A stretch of 64,000 nucleotides of DNA from Canna indica. Taxonomy: Eukaryota > Streptophyta > Magnoliopsida > Zingiberales > Cannaceae. Within the stretch, counting starts at the first letter, position 1, and each line of letters opens with the position of its first letter. The notes beneath the pieces are model-generated. The model searched no databases, had not been told where the DNA came from, and worked only from the letters and a program-made list of their open reading frames with translations. Made by a program: the position numbers and the translations under genes. This document shows positions 43,714 through 55,300 of the stretch, piece by piece. Location: positions 15,965,501 to 16,029,500 of the forward strand of contig CP136896.1 in assembly GCA_034359265.1 (NCBI GenBank), in the 5' to 3' direction.

Positions 43714-45186
43714 ATGACGGAAGATCGTAGTTGGATGTACCGTCGGATGTACCATGGAGGTTTACTTGAAGAATTCAAGAGCGGTGTTCATGAATTTTTG
43801 AACTTTGCATATTCAAATCCGCAATTTGTCAGTGTTGACAAAATCAGATGTCCGTGTCGTCAGTGTGTCAACTTATTTTTCCTAGATCGACAGGCAATGA
43901 CATTGCATCTATACAGAAATGGTTTCATGAATCATTACTATCGATGGATTTCACATGGGGAGTCATTCATAGGCATGCCATCGTATGAATTAGGAGGCTA
44001 GTCGTCTAATATTGGATCTTCGTCCGCAACTCATACAACATCCATTGAGCAACCATATCGAAATATGGTCTTGGATGCTCTGGGCGGTCGTGAATTCCAA
44101 AGGTTGCCAATGCCTCACACAGAATTAGGAGGTCAATCGTCAAGTACTAAAGTGACAATGGATATGGAGTGTAAGCCACAAGTAGAATTGGAAATTCAAA
44201 TGGAATTACCAAATCCAGAAGCAGTACAGTTTTATGATTTACTGAAAGCTGCAGATGAACCATTGTATGAAGGCTGTGATGAATATTCAAAGTTGTCAAT
44301 AATGACTAAAATGTTAAACATTAAGTCTAACTGCAACGTAACTGAGATAGCATATAATCGAATTTTTGAGTTGTTTCACAAAGCGTTGCCTAAAGATAAC
44401 AAACTAGAGGACAATTTCTATAAGACGAAAAAGATGATGAAGAGACTTGGTCTAGGGTATCAAAAAATTCATGCATGTCAGAACAACTGTATTCTCTATT
44501 ACCGTGAATACGCAGATTTGACCCAGTGTCCAACATGTGAACATCCACGGTACAAAAAGAAATCATCTTCGAGTAGGTAGAAAGATATACCGTTTAAGGT
44601 TCTTCGGTATTTCCTGATAATTCCCAGATTGAAGAGGTTGTTCATGTCTAAAAAAATAGCCCAATATATGATATGGCATGCTAAGAGTCGTGATCCGAAT
44701 GTTATGACTCACCCATCTGATAGTGAAGCATGGAAACATCTTGATCGATGTTATCCATCATTTGCAAGTGATCCTAGAAATGTTAGACTAGGGTTATGTA
44801 CTGATGGGTTCAATCCATTCGATCAATCATCCACATCATATTCTGTTTGGCCGGTGCTCCTCACAGTCTACAATTTGTCGCCGTCGATGTGCATGAAAGA
44901 TGATTTCATATTTTTGAGTATGGTAATCCCAGGACCAAGGGGACCAAGAAAAGAAGTTGTGGGCCAAACACTTGAAGATGGATAACAACATATTTTTGAG
45001 TATGTGCATGAAGTTGTGGGTCAAACACTTGAAGATGAAAATTTAATCGTTGCACAAGGTCTGGCTGAAGAAAGTGTTGATGTTGAACCAGATGATGCAG
45101 AAGATGAGAATAGTTGTGAAGATGAAGAGACAAGTGAAGAAGAAAATGACTCAATCGATTATTATTATGATGATATCGATGATTAA
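43714..45186 (+). pseudogene. CACTA-B transposase, stops and a large central deletion
   Basis: The ATG at 43714 starts MTEDRSWMYRRMYHGG, matching the CACTA-A start. The N-terminal block (CPCRQC) ends at a TAG (43999-44001), the frame resumes and ends at a second TAG (44578-44580), then continues to about 44950. At the IPGPRGPRKE motif it jumps directly to a short acidic tail ending DSIDYYYDDIDD (45186). The catalytic C-terminal half, DUF4218 and DUF4216 blocks are missing. A VVGQTLEDG-coding segment occurs twice (about 44955 and 45010), with a stop between. It cannot be active. Confidence 0.8.
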
Positions 45187-45274
45187 TGTGTAATATATAT
45201 TTCTTTTTCATTTTTTTCTATTAATTTATATTATATTATTGGTTGACATCACTAATCAACATTTATATCTGTAG

Positions 45275-48200
45275 ATGTCACGTGCCCATTCTAGGGTTCA
45301 TCGCACAGGTTTACCTCGATCGCCGCCGCCGCCGCCCGCGACAACAGTAGCACCACCACCACCACCACCAGCCGTGGCGGATGCTGTACCACCACCACCT
45401 GCACTAGCCGGTGGTAGATATTGTACCACCACCAGCTCGAGGTCGTCGTAGGCCTCGTGGGCCTAATCAGGGGGGGGTGATGCACCTTCATTGTTCGACC
45501 AGCGTCGGCAGATATCCTGAATGGTTTAAAGTAAGTAAAGTAATTTATTTATAATAATTGTTAATAATTAATTGTTACTTATAATATTATTATACTTGAG
45601 TTGTAGATTTGAGTAGGATGATGTCGCCCGCACCATGACCGTTATGCTTAAGAGTTTCTTTCATGAGCCATGGACTTCATGGATCAGGGTGTCAGACCAT
45701 TATCAAAATTTATTATGGAATGAGTTCAAGGTACGTAGTTCAAGTTACTTTGATTTAATGAATATTGATTATGCTAATTATTGTTTCATATTGATCCACT
45801 TTTAGTCCTTAGAACTTAGGTGGATATATATCATTAAACAATCACCATCTTGACAAGCCAATCCAACCATTAAAAATTGCTGTCATTATATATCAGTATC
45901 AGTAGCAACTGATATTGATCAGTATCAGTATCATACTGATTATACTGATACTGATACCAACAGCAACGATAATGATACATTGGTACAAGCCAATTTGAAT
46001 ACTAATAGAATCAAATATGTATAACTCAAATTATATACTAATAGAATCAAATGATACCGGAGAAGTCTCTCAACATTCTATCGCATTGTTTCATTCATTA
46101 CATTCTCTCAAAATCCTATTACGTTGGAGTCCATCCTCAGATCCTCTCTTTAGGTGATCAAGTGAAACCGGGGAGGTCTTTTCTGGGTCCACCTTCTTCT
46201 TCATAGGAGTAAGATTTGGTCCTTAAAATTTCAATACATTAGGCAATGATAAACAGTGTTCTTCAACAAATGCAGGGCTTGTATTTTCATCAAATAAATA
46301 CACCCCTGAGAACCATTTAAAGAATGAACTCATGTTGGAAGTAAAGGAACCCAGCCAAAGTATATGATAGTATAAACTGATACTGATCAGTATCAGTATA
46401 AGGATTAGTATCAGTTACTACTGATACTGATCATCAAATTGTTCCACTTATGGATCGAGAAGCCTCTTGAAAAGTATCAAATACCTCTCATCAACATATC
46501 AGATTTTCTTTTTTTGTTAGCAATGAAAAGGTATGAAAATTTAGGTTGCACTGTTTACATTAATTCATATATCATCCAGACATATATGTTACCTCACGTC
46601 ATGGGTTTAATTATTAATTGTAGCATCTTGTGGGCATAATTTCCTTTATCTGTAGCATGTTTGTATGTCTTCGTAAAGTATAGCTTCTATCTCAATCCAA
46701 TTTCTCTAATCTGATGATGGAATTGGCTCCATTCAGTGCTGGAGCTTGATAGGTCCGAGACATATATGTTAGTGATTCCTCGGCGGGATCTTCTCATGGA
46801 TGAGCTTTTCATTTATCTCTTTAGAATTTGAAACCTTTTCATCTGAATGATGAAGCTGCATGTTTGATCCAAGCAGATGATAAAATGCAGGAGTATAAGC
46901 TACCTCATATAACTCATTGAACAAATGTACAACAATATACCTCTCATCATTATGATACTGATATTGATCAGTATCAGTATCATACTGATCAGTATCAGTA
47001 TCATACTGATCAGTATCAGTATAAGTAACTGATACTGATCAGTATCAAAATATGTTATCAAACATTATTCTCAGCTTCCTAGTTTTAATTAATCAATTTA
47101 AAATCAAAATATGTTATCTACTAGTATTATGTAGTCATACCAGTTTCTTAACTGCTGAATTATTCAGCATGGGCATGCTGTTCAACTTGCTGCAACAATT
47201 TAGCATGCTGAATTGTTGCAGCATGCTGAATTCTTTATAATGATTGTATCCTTAATATTTATCTCAATATTTTTATATTCAATTGAATCCTTATTGGTGC
47301 AACTCAATTTGAATCATGTGTTTATTAAAATGATTGTATTAATATTTTCTTTTTGTAGGCTCAATACATCTGGGATCCTGCCATTTAGGTTCAGGTGGAG
47401 GATTCTTGGGAAGCTTACAATAAGAAGCTTTTCAAGGATATCCTGCATCGTGCGCGGGATGAGGCGTGGGCAAATGTAGGTGGTAATCGGGATACGCCTA
47501 TGGATGTGTTGAAGGGAAATGGGCCCAACTGGATAACGAGCCACATATGTGATTGACTATGCGACATCTGGGCGTCCGAGGAGTGGCAGGGTGCCTCCCG
47601 AACGGCGCACCGAAATCGAATGACACTAGTTGAGGGATCCGTGGCCCGACATACCGGTGGGTCCATCCCATTTACTAGTCACGAGCGTCGCATGGTAAGT
47701 AATTTAACAATAATTTTTATTATTTATCATAGAAAAACTAATTATATTTATTTTATTGCAGGGGACGCGAGATGAGCAGGGGACACTCATTTTGACTGAT
47801 TCTTTGAGGGTCTTCGAGGAGACACATAGATATAAACATGGTCCTCGTCGGGGTGAGTTCATCAGCGGGAGGCCGGAGACAATCCTGGTAAGTTAATAAT
47901 TAATAAAATTTATATTTTAAAAAAATTATATTAGTTCAATTATGTAAAATTAATTTAATTAATCAATCTTTAAAGGCCACGTATTCTGAGTTGGTGACCC
48001 AGCGGGGAGGTGATCCTGCCCAGCATCAGCTTGATGTTGACACATGGATGCAGGTGATAGGAGTCGACCACGGCCGTGTATATGGCATTGGCACAATGGC
48101 CCACGCACGGACGTTGTTGCAGCCACATTGTGCGGGGTTGTCTGCCTTCACCTCTTCCATTGTTGGTGCATCAACTTCACACATGGATCGATTTGCAGCC

Positions 48201-48440
48201 TTAGAGGCTTCGCACGCAGAATTACAGGCTTCTCATGCATCCTTGGAAGCTTCTCATGCACGCCTCATCAGTGAGGTGGCCGCTATGAGAGAGTACATGG
48301 CACGTATTGCTTCTTCTATGCCTGGTGCTCCGGCCCCTCCGCCTCCCCCGTCATTCGACGCGACGCCAGCTGATGCTGTCCCGATGCAGCCCCTCTTGTT
48401 GCCGCATCCGTCGCCGCCACATGATGCGCTTCATGATTGA
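45275..48440 (+). pseudogene. CACTA-B TNPA-like gene
   Basis: Exon-like blocks: a Pro-rich start from ATG 45275 (SRAHSRVHRTGLPRSPPPPP), 45607-45731 (ending before GTACGT), 47358-47696, 47761-47888 and 47976-48440. The third block has TAG and TGA stops (near 47388 and 47554) where related copies are open. The last exon reads QRGGDPAQHQLDVDTWMQV and a repeated ASHAELQASHASLEASHA coiled-coil-like segment, then a Pro-rich tail. The second intron contains the insertion at about 45880-47050. Confidence 0.7.
45880..47050. mobile_element. Unclassified insertion with GATACTGATCAGTATC repeats and gene-like fragments
   Basis: Clusters of ACTGATACTGATCAGTATC and partial copies sit at 45890-45960, 46376-46435 and 46955-47048. 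Between them the minus strand holds protein-like text: from 46365 down, SSFFKWFSGVYLFDENTSP and VEEHCLSLPNVLKF, one stop, then KKKVDPEKTSPVSLDHLKRG; and from 46945 down, LYEVAYTPAFYHLLGSNM. I do not recognise the protein. The arrangement suggests a transposon that captured host exons. Exact termini and target duplication were not found. Confidence 0.45.
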
Positions 48441-49094
48441 TGTATTTTATTTTCTATTTGGATGTAAATATATTTTGATACGATGTAAATATTACATTTT
48501 GATATAAATATGTATAAACATTATAATTTGATGTACCCCTCGTTGTGGCAACATTTTGATATAATTTGATATCTTGTATATTCTTTGGTTGTGGCATTGC
48601 ATTTTGATATAATTTGATGTTGATGATAAATGTAAGCAGGCATTTTTAAAAAAAAATATTATAATTTTTTTTTTAAAAAAAATACAAATTTGCGACGGAT
48701 CTGCGACCGTTATCACCGTCGCAAAACGTATCAAACTAGTCGCCAAAGCGGTCGCAATTGTAGTGTCTACGACGGCAAGCACGGTCGCATCACAGTCGTA
48801 GATATAATATTTTGCGACGGTAAAACCGGTCGTCGTATCGTCGCCTATGTAATGTCTGCGACGGTCAAATAAGGTCGTAGATATTACGCGACCACATTCT
48901 GCGACCACCGTACACCGTCGCTCTACGGTCGTAGAATTTTATCTTTTGCGACCGTTGCTTGTGTCGTCGTAGTTTTTCAGCGACGATGGTTTTTTGCTAC
49001 CGATATTTCTGACTGCTTATTTCCATCGCAGAAGGTCTTTAGCGACCGTTTTGCGATGGTATTGTCCGTCGCAGATAAGCCATTTTTAGTAGTG
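48441..49094. repeat. CACTA-B 3' region and right subterminal repeats
   Basis: 48441-48680 is AT-rich with ATTTTGATATAA repeats. From 48690 to 49070 the words GCGACGGT and ACCGTCGC recur in both orientations up to the terminus. No gene. Confidence 0.7.
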
Positions 49095-50160
49095 TCTGTT
49101 ATCGAATCTCACCATGCAACTAACTAAAGTTTCAGCATACTACTACGTGAAATTTCAGCCTACACTAATAGAAAACTTCAGCACATACAAGCTTAAATTT
49201 TTGGCATGTAAACTTTAAATTCTCGGCTTTTAGGGAAATTACAGTATGCATTTCATGAAAATTTCAGCCTTCCTAACATATATTCCAGCTTGTGAAAATA
49301 AGTAAATTTCAACATGTTAAACACACATTTCAGGATGCCCTACAAGCAATTTCAGCATGCTTTTATTTAGATTTCAGCGTATCTAGAATTATATTTCAGC
49401 ATACATAAAATGAAATTAATTTGACCATACTTGCAATTTAATTTCAGCATATAATAAAGGGTTTCAATCTAGGAAATCCCTACATGTAATCACACCATGG
49501 GTACCCTACAAATTAAGGGTTATTTGACCCACCCTTAGGCCACAAGCTTCAAACTCTTACTTGGATTTTAGCATGCTTTTAAGTAAGCAAAAATTCAGAA
49601 TTAAATCAATAAAAATTTCCTAATCAAATATATACACATTACCTTGCTTCCAATACCATGGCCGGCCAACCCTAGGGTTTAAGGGCATGCCCTAGGGCTG
49701 CCGTCCACCCTTAACCCATAGAAAAATACTGATCTTTCACATCAATGCCTCAGTCACGAACGATAACACATGCATGAAAACCAATCGCGGAAAAATGCAT
49801 CACCGGATCCCTCCTACAAGGATCGGCAACCCTATTCCTAAAATTAGGGATTTGGAGGAGAAACCACTCACTTAGAACTGGGTTTAAGGAAAAGAAAGAC
49901 AACATTGAAGCCTCACGACGAATCAAATCTGGCGAAGCATCCGATTCCCGGCCGATCTCCCCACCAAGCTCTCTCTCTCTCTGTCACGCACGCGCACACA
50001 CACACACACACACTCACCACATAGGGATGTGTGCGGCTCTCTCTCTCTCTCTCTCACTCACTCACTCACCTCAAGTTGCGCCCTACAACGATCAACTCCG
50101 CATGCACCGCTGTGCGCCTCGATCTTCCCGCTGAAACCGATAAACAAAATACTGATTAAT
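49095..50160 (-). repeat. R1 repeat family, minus-strand copy, second part
   Basis: The AATTTCAGC-rich text continues from 34616. It then passes a GCCCTAGGGCTGCCG segment (the reverse of CGGCAGCCCTAGGG) comparable with 220-245 and a microsatellite cluster at 49969-50072 (CT, CA and CTCA runs). The outer boundary near 50160 is a guess. Confidence 0.45.
49969..50072. repeat. CT/CA/CTCA microsatellite cluster
   Basis: CTCTCTCT, then CACACACA, then a second CT run and CTCACTCACTCA within 100 bp, inside R1. Confidence 0.9.
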
Positions 50161-50439
50161 TTTCGCAGGTATTACATAAAGACTATGGGGGTTATTTGCA
50201 CAATAACCTTTCCCATCGCCTCTTTCACCGCCATGGAACTAGCTCTTATACGAGCCGTCTCCGTTGCTTGGGGAGCAAAGGAAGGGTTCGTGGTAGCAAC
50301 GAGAGGAGCCGGAGCTCACCGGAGATCGTCGTCGTCGTTGCCGGAGCCCAGAGGTAGGATTATTCTCCTTCTTGTTGTTTTTGTTGTTTTCTAATCATCG
50401 ACGGGATTGAGGTAGGATTCTTCTCCTCCAGATTCGTTG

Positions 50440-52240
50440 CAGGTTCATTAGTAAGGTTTCTTGAAGAACAAGATATTGTGGCACAATACACAATGCTAGG
50501 CACCTCATCACAAAATGGTATAGTTGAAAGAAGAAATCGAACATTGATACATGGTAAGGAGCATGATTAGTAACTCAAATCTCCCATTGTCTTTGTGGAG
50601 TAAAGCTATAAAAATAGCGGTATATGTGTTAAATAGGGTACCAATTACCAACTCGGTTTGCAAGATACCACTTGAATTGTGGAAAGGTTGGAAACTTAGT
50701 TTAAGGCATGTATATGTTTGGGGTTGTCTAGCTGGAATTAGAGTATGCAATCCACACGAGACAAAGTTAGATTGGAAAATAGTTAGTGGATATTTCATTG
50801 GCTATGCAGAGAAGTCTAAGGGATATAAATTTTACTCTCCAACTTGTGGAATGAGAATAGTGGAGTTTAGGAATGCAAGGTTCCTTGAGAATGATGTGAT
50901 TAGTGGGAGTAGCAAACCTCGAAACTTAGTTTTTGAGGAAGATAACAGGTGTGAACCTACTCTCACACCTACTCGAAGATTGGTTGTATTTCATGATAAT
51001 CGTCAAAATTCAATTACTCATGGACAACCAAATAATGAAGAACCACATCATCACGTGGATATTCCTATGGATCCGGTTACACAACATTCACAAGAAGGGG
51101 ATGTTGATGTAACATTAAGAAGATTTATGTGAGTTAGGAGACCTAGAATTTCTTCAGATTATATTGTGTACCTACAAGAATCTTCATATTATAGTGTTGA
51201 AAATTGCCCTCTTACATTTTCACTTGCGATGAATGAAGAGGACATGAAGAATGAAATGGAATCAATGGCTAAGAACCAAGTCTATGATCTTGTTGAATTG
51301 CCTAAAGGGGCGAAGGCTATTTTGGCTGTAAATGAGTTTACAAAATAAAAAAAGACACTTTAGGCAATACTGAAAGTTATAAAACAAGACTTGTAGCCAA
51401 AGAATTCACTCAACGAGAAGGTATTGATTATCACAACACCTTCTCTCATGTTCCAAAAAAGGATTTATTTCGAATAATCACAACACTAGTAGCTCATTTT
51501 GATATGGAGCTACATCAAACGGAAGTGAAAACGATATTTTTCAATGGAGACCTTGAGGAAGAGGTTTACATGAAACAACCAGAAGGTTTTGTTTCAGAAG
51601 GGAATGATTATTTAGTTTGTAAACTTAAGAAATCTATATATGGGCTAAAACAAACTTCCAGTCAATGGTATTTAAAGTTCTATATAATTTGATTACTTCA
51701 TTTGGTTTTACGGAGAATATTATGGATGAATGTATATACCAGAAGATCAGTAGGAACAAAATAATTTTCTTAGTCCTCTATGTGGATGATATTCTACTTG
51801 CTTCAAGTGACTTGGGTTTACTTCATGAGGTGAAATAATTTCTTTCTAAGCATTTCGATATGAAGGATATATATGGGCGAAGCCTCTTACGTCATTGGCA
51901 TAAAAATTGAGCAAGACAGATCCCGTGGGATATTAAGATTGTCTTAAGAAGCATATATCAATAAAGATTTAGAAATATTATGTATGAAGGATTGTTCGAG
52001 TGTTGTACCTATTGTTACAGGTGACAAATTAAGTTTGGAACAATGCCCAAGATATGATATGGAGTGGAGAGGAATCAAATGAAAAACATTCCTTATGCTT
52101 ATGCAATTGGAAGCCTAATGTATGCTCAGGTTTGCATAAGACCTGACATTGCCTTTGCAGTGGGAATGTTGGGCAGATATCAAAGTAATCTAGGTTTGGA
52201 CCATTGGAGACCTACTAAGAAAGTTATGTGATACCTTCAG
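50440..52240 (+). pseudogene. Decayed Copia polyprotein: integrase end, reverse transcriptase, RNase H start
   Basis: Blocks in order: the integrase C-terminal half (QNGIVERRNRTL, then LPLSLWSKAIKIAVYVLNRV and the GYFIGYAEKSKGYKFY motif), an acidic linker, the reverse transcriptase start (MNEEDMKNEMESMAKNQVYD), KTRLVAKEFTQREGIDY, DVKTxFxNGDLEEEVYM-type text at 51520-51570 and the catalytic YVDD at 51779-51790 (YVDDILLA). RNase H text follows to about 52240. Many stops and frame changes are present and the LTRs were not found. The element is dead. Confidence 0.85.
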
Positions 52241-52254
52241 GAAATAAAGGATTA

Positions 52255-53290
52255 CAAGCCTACTGGACTGGACTGGAACTATTGGGCCTGGTCGAATTAG
52301 ACCTAGCAGCACCCCAGGATCTAACTCGAGCCAAACCAGACGGCTCTGCCTAGGGGCTTCACCTGGCCATATTCCTAAATATGACTTGAGACAAACTAGA
52401 CGGCTTCGCCTGAGGGCTCTACCCGGCCTTACATGGACATCGACGTCCTTTCTTATTACAAGAGATACGACATAACAAGTCCGCCATCTCTAGGATCAGC
52501 CTCGATCCATTTTGAGCAATATCTTCAATAGACATTTCTACTCTTCACGGATGGAATCACATCCCGTCAGTTCACAGCTGGCACCCAACGCCTCGAAAAC
52601 TGCCTATCAAATCTTTACTTGTAATTACTCTCCTATCAAGCTATATCTACCATACAGGTGGTGGGCATATGGAAAAATGCCCTCCTCTTCCTTATAATCA
52701 TCACAACCAACACAGATAACGAAGAGTCGTGTAAGAGGTCCCATATCGTGCACATGACAATGACCCAGCCGACGTCTCATCAACCGGCCAAGGTCGCAAG
52801 TCAGCATCACTTAGAGCTCAAAATGCAGTCCTCCAGATTTTGACCGACCTCGGAGGCTATGGACTGGACTAGTACTATTGGGCCAGACCGAATTAGGCCC
52901 ACCAGCGCCCTACACTCCTAAACCCAACTCGAGCCTGACCGAATGGTTCCGCCTGGGGGCTCTACCTGGCCATACAAGGACATCTATATCCTTCGTTATT
53001 ACGATGGATATGCCATTACAAGTCTGTTATCTCCGGGATCAGCCTCGACCCATTCTGAGCAATATTCTTGCAAGATTGTCAAGTATCGTCATCACCTCCC
53101 CTGCAATAAATACAAACATGATACGCCTCAAGTAACCTAAGTTCTAATTTCATAACCCCACCTTGGAGTCTCACTAACTTGAGCGTCGTCTTTTGCAGGC
53201 CCCCTCCCACCGAAGTTGCGCCTGACCAGGAGAGACACCGAACCAGACCAGACACTACCCATACCAGATCATTTAGGGTCTTGATGTGAA
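52255..53290 (+). repeat. LTR-like sequence containing two related copies of a 300-bp segment
   Basis: 52262-52560 and 52858-53110 share an order of phrases: GGACTGGACTGGAACTATTGGG, then GGGGCT..ACCTGGCC, ACAAGGACATC, ATTACAAG and GGATCAGCCTCGA. The second copy continues into CCTGCAATAAATACAAAC and CTTTTGCAGGCCCCC, typical of LTR ends. No coding sequence. Termini were not resolved. Confidence 0.45.
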
Positions 53291-53411
53291 TCTATGGCGG
53301 TCGGGAAGGCTTTGTGGTTAAGTGGAGTTCTTGATGTTTTCAGTAATTTTCAATTGGGTAAGGTGTGGTTTTGGTGGTAGACCTAGGTGTGATATTTTGA
53401 GAAGATGAATT

Positions 53412-55279
53412 TCACTTGTAATCATGGAGCTTTATAGGTTTTTTGATTGTGCTATGGCTTGTTCTAGGTGGAGGCTCAATGTATGGAAGCTCTACATACA
53501 ACTCATTTTCTCCTTCTATTTCATGACTCACATTCTGTGGTGCACCAAATGCATCAATGATTGTATTTTGTTCATTGACTTGGGTGGACTCCTTATCATT
53601 GCGGGGTGCTTTTTGGTGAATGGATTGGTGAGAATTTTCATAGATTTCACCCAATTTGTTATCCTAGCTTGATCTTGGTATGGGAAATATAGTTTGTGGG
53701 GTTGTTTTTGACTGAAATGGAAAAATATTTTCAACAAATTAAGGTGACATTCCTGGATATGCTAATGGAGTGTGTTTTCAGGTCATAGAGTTTGTAGCCT
53801 TTCTTTCCATATGGGTATCCTTGAAAAACATACTCATTTTCTCTTGAATCAAACTTGGTTCTACCATGATTCAAGACAACCATATGCTCTCAGGTGGCTA
53901 AGGTTTGGTTGTTTGTTGTACAATAGCTCATAAGGATTGCGGTTACCTAAATTTGGAGTACGTAACATATTTATGAGATAGGTGGCTGTCATGATACATT
54001 CTCCTCAAAATTTTAATGGAAGTTGGGACTGATATTTCAACCCCCTACCCACTTCTAAAAGATGTCTATGTTTTCTTTCTACAACTGAGTTTTGTGGAGT
54101 TTCTACACATGAACATTCATGTAAAATAACTTGACTGGAAAGAAAAGCACACAAAGTGGAGTTGAAAAACTCACTTCCATAATCAGTTATCAGTGTTTTG
54201 ATGATTTTGGAGAATTGGGTTTGTATCAATTTAATGAGGTTAGTGAGGATATTTGGTACTTGGCTTTTATTAGTGTATAGGTAGGTCCAGCAAGCTCTAG
54301 TAAAGTCATCCACCGAAGTTAGAAAATAGAAACATCCATCATAGGTTGAGACCTTATGCGGTCCCCACACATCATAATGCAACATTTCAAATGAATCTAT
54401 GCTTTTATTTGAACTTTCAAGAAAGGGGAGAGTACTGTTACAACCCGCATGATGGGATAACTAACTCATCAATTTCATAGGCCAACCTATTGGCCCAATT
54501 AAAATGCTTAAGCTGAAGTTTATAGTAGCACACCCATCAAGCCTTATAAGCCAACACCACATCCAACATACTCCCGATGTGGGACTAAACCGGGGTATTA
54601 CAATCTCCCCCACTTATGTATTGACGTCCTCGTCAAGACCCAACTCAAGTCTAACACATAGCCCAGAATCACACCCAAGTCAGCGGCATGTGAGGCCTAG
54701 CCTAGCTAGTAGCGGCTCCACACCATCACCTAGGCAGCCCTTTCTCACATAGGCTCCCTCACCATGCCTAGGACTAGGTCTTGCTCTGATACCATTTGTT
54801 ACAACCCGCTTGATGGGATAACTAACTCATCAATTTCATAGGCCAACCTATTGCCCCAATTAAAATGCTTAAGCTGAAGTTTATAGTAGCACACCCATCA
54901 AGCCTTATAAGCCAACACCACATCCAACATACTCCCGATGTGGGACTAAACCGGGGTATTACAAGTACAATGTTTTGCAAGTAGATAAACATTACAAATG
55001 AAATTTTAAATTTTATTTAGTTTAAGAATGATACCTGATAACAATTTCATTCTAGGAAAAGACATGCCAAAGAGCTGATTTGTCTAGAGATGTCGTCAAC
55101 ACTTGGCTAATGTTTTCTTTATTGTTGAGGTATGAAGTTGCTCCAGAGGTTAAGTACAATCCATTTACCTCTTTACCACTCCCTAGAACCTTCAACGTAG
55201 CAATGTCCTGGATGACAAAATTAGAGGGATTAAATGTCACTGAATAATTAAGTTCTCTTGTCAATTTACTTACTAACAT
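53412..55279 (-). pseudogene. Decayed Copia polyprotein (gag-pre-integrase and integrase), split by a TRIM
   Basis: On the minus strand: 55279-55052 carries the pre-integrase block (LVSKLTRELN, then GKEVNGLYLTSG and ALWHVFS, where LWH.RLGH is expected). 54385-54005 carries the integrase core (DVWGPHKVSTYDG, SVDDFTRACWTYLY, DYGSEFFNS, then TPQNSVVERKHRHLLEVGRG). 53654-53412 carries the linker before reverse transcriptase. A 528-bp TRIM sits between the first two blocks. Reverse transcriptase is absent. Confidence 0.8.
54436..54963 (-). mobile_element. TRIM element, 528 bp, with perfect AGTAC target duplication
   Basis: Two 167-bp LTRs (54436-54602 and 54797-54963) differ at about two positions. 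On the minus strand each LTR runs TGTAATACCCCGG to GGGTTGTAACA. The primer site TGGTATCAGAGC lies at about 54783-54794 and a purine tract AAGTGGGGGAGAT adjoins the other LTR. AGTAC flanks both ends (54431-54435, 54964-54968). There is no coding sequence, as expected for a terminal-repeat retrotransposon in miniature. The LTR similarity points to a fairly recent insertion. Confidence 0.93.
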
Positions 55280-55300
55280 GAGGTTGAACCAGAAATCTGG

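Larger units (their letters stand above)
34617..49094 (+). mobile_element. CACTA-B: older CACTA transposon, split by CACTA-A
   Basis: The left terminus CACTACTAAAAAAATAGC (34617) is the inverse of the right end CCATTTTTAGTAGTG (49094). The flanks TAT and TCT differ at one of three bases. The subterminal word GCGACGG and its inverse cluster at 34640-34680 and 48690-49070. Without its insertions the order is: left terminus, GC/CT-rich leader (43113-43240), transposase (43714-45186), TNPA-like gene (45275-48440), right terminal repeats. Only 64 bp of CACTA-B precede the CACTA-A insertion. Confidence 0.85.
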
